Shown here in pieces: positions 1 through 7,258 of a DNA stretch of 64,000 nt (positions are counted from its first letter, which is position 1; each line of letters starts with the position of its first letter). The notes under the pieces are model-generated. The model was not told where the DNA came from and made no database searches. It saw nothing but the letters and a program-made list of their open reading frames with translations. The stretch is from Clostridiales bacterium. Its GTDB lineage: Bacteria > Bacillota > Clostridia > Lachnospirales > Lachnospiraceae. The translations under genes and the position numbers were made by a program. The stretch spans positions 46,309 through 110,308 of the forward strand of contig JAJQAA010000018.1 of NCBI GenBank assembly GCA_021204045.1. The letters are read 5' to 3'.

Positions 1-795
1 ATGGCCGGGAAATCGACTTACATGCGGCAGACGGCGCTGATTGTGCTGATGGCGCAGATTGGCAGCTTCGTTCCCGCGGATCAGGCAAATATCGGGATCT
101 GCGACCGTATCTTTACCCGTGTCGGCGCGTCGGACGACCTGGCCTCCGGCCAGAGCACCTTTATGGTGGAAATGACCGAGGTAGCCAATATTCTGCGCAA
201 CGCGACGAAGAAGAGCCTGCTGATTCTCGATGAGATCGGCCGGGGCACGAGTACCTTCGACGGTTTGAGCATCGCCTAGGCCGTCGTGGAGCATATCAGC
301 AATCCCCGCCTGCTCGGCGCCAAGACGCTGTTCGCGACGCATTATCATGAACTGACGGAGCTGGAAGGCGTGCTGAGCGGCGTTAATAACTATTGTATCG
401 CGGTGAAAGAGCAGGGCGACGGCATCGTCTTCCTGCGCAAAATCATCCGCGGCGGCGCGGACAAGAGCTACGGCATTCAGGTGGCGCGGCTTGCCGGGGT
501 GCCGGATTCGGTGATCCATCGGGCCAATGAGCTGGTCGAAGAGCTGATCAGCTCGGACCTTGCGGCAAAGGCGCGCCAAATCGCCGAGGTGAGCGCCAAT
601 ATCACGGCACACAAGCCGGTGCCGAAGCCGGACGAGGTGGAGCTTTCCCAGCTGACGCTGTTTGATACGGTGCGCGAGGACGACATTATCCGCGAGATCA
701 GCGAGCTGGAGCTTGGCAGCATGACGCCGATCGACGCGTTAAACCTCCTCTATCGTTTGCAGACAAAGCTGAAAAACCGCTGGAAGGGAGAATGA
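1..795 (+). pseudogene. mutS: DNA mismatch repair protein MutS, 3' part, interrupted by an in-frame amber codon
   Basis: The window opens inside the MutS ATPase domain at the Walker A motif ([10 protein letters not shown]). It continues through the signature region ([15 protein letters not shown]), Walker B ([12 protein letters not shown]) and the D-loop (TFDGLSIA). A TAG stop at 277-279 falls where the family usually has Trp (IAWAVVEH). The same frame then runs on without error from AVVEHIS through the H-loop (TLFATHYHELTEL) to TGA at 793-795. Near the end is a likely beta-clamp-binding motif, QLTLF. TGG to TAG is one base change. If real, the product stops before the C-terminal ATPase and dimerization segments, so mismatch repair would be impaired unless the codon is suppressed. 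A GTG at 286 could allow restart, but there is no ribosome binding site. mutL follows 1 nt downstream. A sequencing or assembly error remains possible. Confidence 0.85.
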
Positions 796-796
796 G

Positions 797-2782
797 ATGG
801 CCAGAATTCAGGTTCTCGACCAGGGCACGATCAACCAGATCGCGGCCGGCGAGGTGATCGAGCGGCCGGCTTCGGTTGTGAAGGAGCTTCTGGAGAACGC
901 GATCGACGCGAAGGCGACAGCGGTTACGGTGGAGATTCGCGACGGCGGTATTTCCTTTATCCGGGTCACGGACAACGGCTGCGGTATCCCAAAGGAGGAG
1001 CTGCCGCTGGCATTCCAACGGCATTCCACCAGCAAGATCCGTTCCGTGGAGGATCTGATTCTGGTTTCCTCCCTGGGCTTTCGTGGCGAGGCGCTTTCCA
1101 GTATTGCGGCGGTTGCCCAGGTCGAGGTGATTACGAGAGTGCCGGAGAGCATCACCGGATCCCGCTATCAGATCGAGGGCGGCAAGGAGATATCTCTTGA
1201 GGAGATCGGCGCTCCGGAGGGTACGACATTTGTCGCGCGCAATCTTTTTTATAATACGCCGGTGCGACGCAAATTTTTAAAGACGGCAGCCACGGAGGGC
1301 GCGCATGTGGCGGATCTCGTGGAAAAAATCGCGCTCTCACACCCGGAAGTCTCGATCCGTTTTATCCAGAACAACCAGAATAAACTCTATACCTCCGGCA
1401 ATCATAATTTAAAAGACATTGTCTATACGATCTTTGGCCGGGAGATTACGGCGCAGCTTGTGCCTCTCTCCTGTGAACATGAGGTGGTGGCGGTGAGCGG
1501 TTTTATCGGCAAACCGGTGATCGCGCGCGCCAGCCGGAGTTTTGAGCTTTATTTTATCAACGGACGTTATATCAAAAGTCCGGTGATCTTCAAAGCAATC
1601 GAGGAGGCCTACCGGCCGTTTATGATGCAGCACAAGTATCCGTTTACCATGCTGCAGCTGCGCATTGAACCGGAATATCTGGACGTCAACGTCCATCCCG
1701 CCAAAATGGAGCTGCGATTCCGCGATGGCGAGACGGTCTTTCGCGTCGTGCGCGACGCGATCGCCGCGGCGCTGGCGGAGCAGGAGCTGATCCCGGAGGC
1801 AGTTCCCGGGAAAGCAGAACGCAAAGAAGACACTGTGCAGCCAGGGATAGTGGCATCTGTCACGGACCTGGAAAAAGCGGTGTCTGACACCACACAATCG
1901 AGCAAGTCGTCATCCGAAAAAAAGCCGGAGAAGGTGGTTATCCCGGAACCGTTTGAGGAAAAGCGCAGGGAGCTTTTACATATGGTGTCGGCAGCTGGGC
2001 CGCTAGCCAAACCGTCAGCCAGGCCGGAACCAGGGTGGAACGCAGATCGAAAAACAGACGCTCCGGAACCCAAAACAGACTATGCGGCGGAAAATACGCC
2101 GCGTGCCGGGAAAGAAGCGGTTCTGCATGAGCGGATGGAAGATAAATACGGAAAGAGCGAGCAGTTGAGCCTGTTTTCCGAAAAACTCCTCTCCCCCGAA
2201 TCCCGCAGCCGCCACCGTCTGATCGGCCAGCTGTTTGACACCTACTGGCTTGTCGAATTCAACGATCAGCTTTATATTATCGACCAGCATGCCGCCCATG
2301 AGAAAGTACTGTACGAGAAGACGATGGCGGCGTTCAAAACACGGCAGCACACAAGCCAGATGGTGGAGCCGCCGGTGATTCTGTCGTTGAATGCCCGCGA
2401 GGAGGAGCTGCTGCGGAATAATCTGCGCTATTTTACCGATATCGGGTTTGAGATCGAATATTTCGGCGGCCGTGAGTATGCCCTGCATGGCGTGCCGGAC
2501 AATCTGTTCGCGATCGCCAGCCGCGATCTGTTTCTGGAAATGCTCGACGAGCTCGCGGACGATATTCCGGCCGGTAACGCGGAGCTGATCTACGAAAAGG
2601 TCGCGTCCATGTCCTGCAAAGCCGCGGTCAAAGGAAATCACGCGATGAGCTTTGCCGAGGCCGATCAGCTCATCGATTCCCTGCTCGGACTGGAAAATCC
2701 GTACGCCTGCCCGCATGGCCGGCCGACGATCATCTCGATGAGCAAATACGAATTAGAGAAAAAATTCAAACGAATCGTTTAG
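797..2782 (+). CDS. mutL: DNA mismatch repair endonuclease MutL
   Basis: 661 aa, normal for MutL of Gram-positive bacteria. The N-terminal GHKL ATPase shows NQIAAGEV with catalytic Glu33 in ELLENAIDA, then DNGCGIP, RHSTSKI and LGFRGEALSSI. A low-complexity linker covers roughly residues 335-470. The C-terminal dimerization/endonuclease domain carries the metal-binding DQHAAHEKVLYE motif (Asp496), plus SCKAAVKGNHAM and CPHGRPT. The presence of the endonuclease motif fits an organism without MutH. The start has a ribosome binding site (GGGAGA) overlapping the end of mutS, and the two genes are clearly co-transcribed. MutL is intact even though the upstream mutS reading frame is broken. Confidence 0.97.
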   Translation: MARIQVLDQGTINQIAAGEVIERPASVVKELLENAIDAKATAVTVEIRDGGISFIRVTDNGCGIPKEELPLAFQRHSTSKIRSVEDLILVSSLGFRGEALSSIAAVAQVEVITRVPESITGSRYQIEGGKEISLEEIGAPEGTTFVARNLFYNTPVRRKFLKTAATEGAHVADLVEKIALSHPEVSIRFIQNNQNKLYTSGNHNLKDIVYTIFGREITAQLVPLSCEHEVVAVSGFIGKPVIARASRSFELYFINGRYIKSPVIFKAIEEAYRPFMMQHKYPFTMLQLRIEPEYLDVNVHPAKMELRFRDGETVFRVVRDAIAAALAEQELIPEAVPGKAERKEDTVQPGIVASVTDLEKAVSDTTQSSKSSSEKKPEKVVIPEPFEEKRRELLHMVSAAGPLAKPSARPEPGWNADRKTDAPEPKTDYAAENTPRAGKEAVLHERMEDKYGKSEQLSLFSEKLLSPESRSRHRLIGQLFDTYWLVEFNDQLYIIDQHAAHEKVLYEKTMAAFKTRQHTSQMVEPPVILSLNAREEELLRNNLRYFTDIGFEIEYFGGREYALHGVPDNLFAIASRDLFLEMLDELADDIPAGNAELIYEKVASMSCKAAVKGNHAMSFAEADQLIDSLLGLENPYACPHGRPTIISMSKYELEKKFKRIV

Positions 2783-2792
2783 GAGGCCGCGC

Positions 2793-3758
2793 ATGAAACA
2801 GCCGCTTCTGATACTTACCGGCCCGACCGCGGTGGGAAAGACGGCGCTCTCGATCGCCCTGGCAAAAGCGCTGGACGGCGAGATTATCAGCGCCGATTCG
2901 ATGCAGGTTTACCGTCATATGGATATCGGTTCCGCCAAGGTGACGACGGAGGAGATGGACGGCGTGCGTCATCATCTGATTGATGTTCTGGATCCGCGTG
3001 AGCCTTTTAATGTGACGCGCTTCCAGGCCATGGCGCAGGAGGCCCTTAAGGAAATACAGGCCCGCGCTCATCTGCCCATCGTCGTGGGCGGAACAGGGTT
3101 TTATATCCAGGCGCTGCTTTACGATATTGATTTTACGGAACATAAGGAAGATACGACACTGCGCAGTGAACTGGAAGCGCTTCTGGAATCGCGCGGCCCG
3201 GTTTATCTGCATGATATGCTGCGTGAGATCGACCCGGAATCGGCAGCGCTGATTCATGCCAACAACAGCCGGCGCGTGATCCGCGCAATCGAATTTTATC
3301 ATATGACTGGAATGCCGATCTCTGAGCACAACCGTCACGAGAGAGAAAAACAGTCGCCGTATCGTTTTTATTATTATGTGCTTTCCTGTGAGCGGGAAAC
3401 TCTTTATGAGCGGATTGATGCCCGTGTCGACCAGATGCTGGGGGCGGGATTGCTCGACGAGGTGAAGACCTTGCGGGACATGGGTTGTGGCCGCGGCCTG
3501 GTCTCAATGCAGGGGCTCGGCTACAAGGAAATGCTGGATTATCTCGACGGCACGATTTCCTGGGATGAGGCCGTGCGTGTGCTGAAACGAGACACGCGCC
3601 ACTTCGCCAAACGGCAGATCACCTGGTTTAAGCGGGAGAGGAACGTGCGCTGGCTGCAGCTGGAGAAGTTTGGCAACGACCGCGGCCGTATCCTCGCGCA
3701 TATTGTTGATGAGTTTCGCCGGGAAGAAGCAGCGGCGATTGCGTCAGATTCCGAGTGA
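2793..3758 (+). CDS. miaA: tRNA dimethylallyltransferase MiaA
   Basis: 321 aa. Transfers the dimethylallyl group from DMAPP to N6 of A37 in tRNAs that read codons starting with U. The P-loop GPTAVGKTA is at residues 10-18, followed by DSMQVYRHMDIGSAK, HHLIDVLDP and VVGGTGFYIQ, all characteristic of the family. AGGAGG lies just before the ATG, 10 nt after mutL. The mutS-mutL-miaA order is common in Firmicutes and supports a single operon. Confidence 0.97.
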   Translation: MKQPLLILTGPTAVGKTALSIALAKALDGEIISADSMQVYRHMDIGSAKVTTEEMDGVRHHLIDVLDPREPFNVTRFQAMAQEALKEIQARAHLPIVVGGTGFYIQALLYDIDFTEHKEDTTLRSELEALLESRGPVYLHDMLREIDPESAALIHANNSRRVIRAIEFYHMTGMPISEHNRHEREKQSPYRFYYYVLSCERETLYERIDARVDQMLGAGLLDEVKTLRDMGCGRGLVSMQGLGYKEMLDYLDGTISWDEAVRVLKRDTRHFAKRQITWFKRERNVRWLQLEKFGNDRGRILAHIVDEFRREEAAAIASDSE

Positions 3759-3820
3759 TACAGTATTCCGAATGATATGGGAATGGATATTCAGAGATAT
3801 TCAGAAAGGGACGAAAAACG

Positions 3821-5125
3821 ATGGATGTAAATACGGATTTGGATACACTTTACCAGGAACTGGGACTTGACCGTGCGGTCATCGATTATGGAAAAAAGGT
3901 CGAAGAGGGACTGAAAGAGCGCTTCGCCGCGATCGATGAGACTGCGGAATTTAACCAGATGAAAGTCTTAAAAGCCATGCAGGAGGCGCGTGTCAGCGAT
4001 ATTCATTTTGCAGCGACGACCGGTTACGGTTACAATGATATCGGCCGGGACACGCTGGAAGACGTCTACGCGAAGACCTTTCACGGGGAGAGCGCACTGG
4101 TGCGGCCGCAGTTGATCTCCGGCACGCACGCGCTGCATGTGGCGCTGTCCGGCAATCTGCGGCCGGGCGACGAGCTGCTCTCGCCCGTGGGAAAACCGTA
4201 TGACACGCTGGAGGAGGTCATCGGCATCCGCGATTCAGTCGGCTCGCTGAAGGAATATGGCGTGACCTACCGGCAGGTTGATCTGCTTGCGGACGGTTCG
4301 TTTGACTATGAAAATATTCGCCGGGCGATCAATGAGCGCACAAAACTGGTGACCATCCAGCGCTCCAAAGGATATGCCGAGCGACCGACTCTGTCCGTAT
4401 CCCGCATCGGCGAGCTGATTGCTTTTATCAAGAGTATCCGTCCGGATGTTATCTGTATGGTCGACAACTGTTACGGGGAATTTGTGGAGCGGATCGAACC
4501 GACGGACGTCGGCGCGGATATGATCGTCGGTTCCCTGATCAAAAATCCAGGCGGCGGTCTCGCGCCGATCGGCGGTTATATCGTCGGACGCCAGGATTGC
4601 ATCGACCGCGCCTCGTACCGCTTGAGCGCGCCGGGCCTCGGGAAAGAAGTAGGCGCGAGTCTCGGACTGAACCAGTCGTTTTTCCAGGGGCTGTTCCTTT
4701 CGCCGACAGTGGTAGCCGGAGCACTCAAAGGAGCGATTTTTGCCGCGAACATCTATGAGTGCCTGGGATTCGCGGTACGGCCGGACGGAAAAGAATCACG
4801 CCATGATATTATCCAGGCGGTCACCTTTGGAAATCCGGAGGGCGTTATCGCGTTCTGCGAGGGTATTCAGGCGGCCGCTCCGGTGGACAGCTATGTAACG
4901 CCGGAACCGTGGGATATGCCCGGATATGACGCGCCGGTCATTATGGCGGCCGGAGCTTTTGTGCAGGGCTCCTCGATCGAACTGTCCGCGGACGGACCGA
5001 TCAAACCGCCCTATACGGTCTTTTTCCAGGGAGGCCTGACCTGGTACCACGCGCGTTTTGGCATTCTGAAATCACTGCAGAAGCTGATGGAAGCGGGCAT
5101 TGCACAGCTGCCCATTTTGTGTTAA
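3821..5125 (+). CDS. PLP-dependent methionine gamma-lyase-family protein (YnbB / 'aluminium resistance' family)
   Basis: 434 aa, fold-type I PLP enzyme. The probable PLP lysine is Lys241 in GSLIKNPGGG, preceded by CMVDNCYGEF. The C-terminal half keeps the family pattern, including FVQGSSIELSADGP and PPYTVFFQGGLTWYHA. The family is annotated as methionine gamma-lyase-like or aluminium-resistance protein; its true substrate is poorly established, so only the enzyme class is claimed. AAAGGGA precedes the ATG. It commonly follows miaA in Clostridia and Bacilli, as here. Confidence 0.85.
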   Translation: MDVNTDLDTLYQELGLDRAVIDYGKKVEEGLKERFAAIDETAEFNQMKVLKAMQEARVSDIHFAATTGYGYNDIGRDTLEDVYAKTFHGESALVRPQLISGTHALHVALSGNLRPGDELLSPVGKPYDTLEEVIGIRDSVGSLKEYGVTYRQVDLLADGSFDYENIRRAINERTKLVTIQRSKGYAERPTLSVSRIGELIAFIKSIRPDVICMVDNCYGEFVERIEPTDVGADMIVGSLIKNPGGGLAPIGGYIVGRQDCIDRASYRLSAPGLGKEVGASLGLNQSFFQGLFLSPTVVAGALKGAIFAANIYECLGFAVRPDGKESRHDIIQAVTFGNPEGVIAFCEGIQAAAPVDSYVTPEPWDMPGYDAPVIMAAGAFVQGSSIELSADGPIKPPYTVFFQGGLTWYHARFGILKSLQKLMEAGIAQLPILC

Positions 5126-5194
5126 ACTACGATTGAGTTTTTCGTTTTCTCATTTTCCCGTACCTGGAGAGTGGCATGGGAAGGAGAGAAAACC

Positions 5195-5884
5195 ATGAAA
5201 ATCAAAGATTTACCAGAGGATGACAGGCCTTATGAGCGCTGCGTGAGAGAGGGGCCAAGACAGCTTAGCGACGCGGAACTGCTTTCCATTATCATTCGGA
5301 CCGGCTCGCGCGAGGCGAATTCCCTGGAACTTGCATCCGGAATCCTGGCCCTAAATTATCCGAACGAGGGTATTTTAGGGCTGTTGCATCTCACACTGCC
5401 GGAACTGATGTCCGTGAAGGGGATCGGCCGCGTAAAAGCGGTCCAGCTTCTATGCGTCGGCGAGTTGTCACGGCGTATCTGGAACCGTCGCCGTTTTCAT
5501 GAGGAAACACAGATTCTGCGGCAGCCGGATCAGATTGCCGCCTATTATCAGGAGGATATGCGTCACTTACAGCAGGAGCAGTTCCGTCTGATGCTTTTCG
5601 ACACCAGACAGGCGCTGATTCGCGAGCTGCTGCTTTCCCAGGGCACGGTCAACGCGTCTTTGGCATCGCCGCGGGAAATATTTATTGAGGCGCTGCGTTA
5701 CCGGGCAGTCAGCCTGATTATGGTTCACAACCATCCCAGCGGCGATCCTGCGCCAAGTCCGGAGGATATTCGCCTGACTGCGCGCGTGCGTGAGGGCGGC
5801 GAACTGGTGGGCATCCGCCTGCTGGATCATGTCATCATCGGCGACGGCCGGTATTTCAGTCTGAAAGAACGGGGTTTATTATAG
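5195..5884 (+). CDS. radC: RadC-family JAB/MPN domain protein
   Basis: 229 aa from the ATG at 5195, chosen because GGAGAG stands 6-7 nt before it; an upstream in-frame ATG at 5171 has no comparable site. A helix-hairpin-helix-like segment (MSVKGIGRVKAVQLL) is followed by the JAB/MPN metalloprotease-like motif HNHPSGDPAPSPED (His178, His180, Asp191). The old link of RadC to DNA repair has been withdrawn and its role is uncertain. It sits directly upstream of mreC, as in many Firmicutes, with no gap between the stop and the mreC start. Confidence 0.93.
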   Translation: MKIKDLPEDDRPYERCVREGPRQLSDAELLSIIIRTGSREANSLELASGILALNYPNEGILGLLHLTLPELMSVKGIGRVKAVQLLCVGELSRRIWNRRRFHEETQILRQPDQIAAYYQEDMRHLQQEQFRLMLFDTRQALIRELLLSQGTVNASLASPREIFIEALRYRAVSLIMVHNHPSGDPAPSPEDIRLTARVREGGELVGIRLLDHVIIGDGRYFSLKERGLL

Positions 5885-6742
5885 ATGGAAACAAAGCGCG
5901 GAAAATATATCCTCATCGGACTTTCCCTATTCTGTGCGCTGCTGATTGGCATCACATCCGTCCGGGACGGATTTCTGACACCATTACGGACCGGCGTTGG
6001 GTATTTTCTGATTCCGATCCAGTCGGGGGTCAACCGTGCCGGAACCGCCATCTACAACGAGATTAATAATTACGGCAGACTACGTGAAGCAATGTCCGAA
6101 AATGAGGCGCTCCGCGCCCAGGTGGATAATCTGATCGAAGAGAATACGCGTCTGCAGTCCGAACAGTTCGAACTGCAGCGTCTGCGCGAGCTCTTCGAAC
6201 TGGATCAGGAGTATCTCCAGTACGAAAAGATCGGCGCCCGGGTGATTGCCAAAGATTCCGGAGACTGGTTTCAGGTTTTCCGCATTGATAAGGGTTCGCG
6301 TGACGGTATCCGCGTCGATGCCAATGTGATTGCGGGCGGCGGACTTGTCGGTATCGTCACGGATGTCGGCGCCAACTATGCGACCGTGCGTTCCATTGTT
6401 GATGATGTCAGCCGGGTTTCCGGCATGGCGCAGCAGTCTGGTGACAGTTGTATCGTTGCCGGAGATCTGACGTTGTTTACCGAAGGCAGGCTGCGGATTA
6501 CCAACATTACCCGGGACGGTGATGTGAAGGATGGAGACCGCATTGTGACCTCCAACATCAGTTCCAAATTTCTGCCGGGTATTCTGATCGGTTATGCGAC
6601 GGATATTACGACCGACCCGACCCGCCTGACGAAATCCGGCTTTCTTGTTCCGGCCGCGCAGTTTGACAGTTTGCAGGAAGTGCTGGTAATTACACAGCTC
6701 AAGGCGGATCTGGAAGAAGAAGAAGCCACGGAGGAAGAATAG
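5885..6742 (+). CDS. mreC: Rod shape-determining protein MreC
   Basis: 285 aa. A short cytoplasmic N-terminus, one transmembrane helix (about residues 8-26), a coiled coil (about 58-105, ending in RLRELFELDQE) and an extracytoplasmic beta-domain with GSRDGIRVDANVIAGGGLVGIV, typical of MreC. The C-terminus is acidic (EEEEATEEE). MreC links the MreB/RodA/PBP2 elongation machinery to the outer face of the membrane. mreD and the PBP2 gene follow within a few bases. No mreB lies in this stretch, so it is expected elsewhere. Confidence 0.95.
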   Translation: METKRGKYILIGLSLFCALLIGITSVRDGFLTPLRTGVGYFLIPIQSGVNRAGTAIYNEINNYGRLREAMSENEALRAQVDNLIEENTRLQSEQFELQRLRELFELDQEYLQYEKIGARVIAKDSGDWFQVFRIDKGSRDGIRVDANVIAGGGLVGIVTDVGANYATVRSIVDDVSRVSGMAQQSGDSCIVAGDLTLFTEGRLRITNITRDGDVKDGDRIVTSNISSKFLPGILIGYATDITTDPTRLTKSGFLVPAAQFDSLQEVLVITQLKADLEEEEATEEE

Positions 6743-6745
6743 CGT

Positions 6746-7252
6746 ATGAAACGGATTCTCATCAACCTCCTGCTGATGATACTGGCCTTCGCGATTCAAA
6801 ACGGCATATTTCCCTTACTGCCGTTTTTATCGGCTTCCCCAAATCTGCTGCTGATCTTGACCTTTTCGTTCGGCTTTATTTATGGAAAGCTTCCGGGAAT
6901 GCTTTACGGTCTGTTTGCCGGTATCCTGCTGGATCTGTTTTACAGCGGTCCATTTGGTTTTTATACGCTGCTGTTTATCAACATTGGCTATTTCAACGGC
7001 ATCTGCACCGATTATTATTATGAAGATTACATCACGCTGCCGCTGTTTTTGAGTATAGCCAATGAACTGGTTTATAACGCTTACATTTATCTGTTCCGTT
7101 TTCTGATCCGCAGCCGGATGGATTTGCTTTATTATACAAAGGAAATCATCATCCCCGAGGTGATCTTTACAATGGTGACGACACTGGTGATTTACCGGTT
7201 TTTTCTGTCCGCGAACCGCAGGCTGGAAGAACTGGAAAACAGGAGAGACTAA
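6746..7252 (+). CDS. mreD: Rod shape-determining membrane protein MreD
   Basis: 168 aa, almost entirely hydrophobic, with about five predicted transmembrane helices beginning at residue 4. The length, composition and position between mreC and a class B PBP gene identify MreD, which varies greatly in sequence. GGAGGAAGA within the end of mreC serves as its ribosome binding site; the gap is 3 nt. Confidence 0.9.
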   Translation: MKRILINLLLMILAFAIQNGIFPLLPFLSASPNLLLILTFSFGFIYGKLPGMLYGLFAGILLDLFYSGPFGFYTLLFINIGYFNGICTDYYYEDYITLPLFLSIANELVYNAYIYLFRFLIRSRMDLLYYTKEIIIPEVIFTMVTTLVIYRFFLSANRRLEELENRRD

Positions 7253-7258
7253 ACGCCT

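Noticed and set aside
277..279. TAG read as pyrrolysine or another recoded amino acid in mutS
   Set aside because: TAG ends several normal genes here (radC, mreC, minD), and the replaced residue is a Trp of the ATPase family, so a point change or error is simpler.
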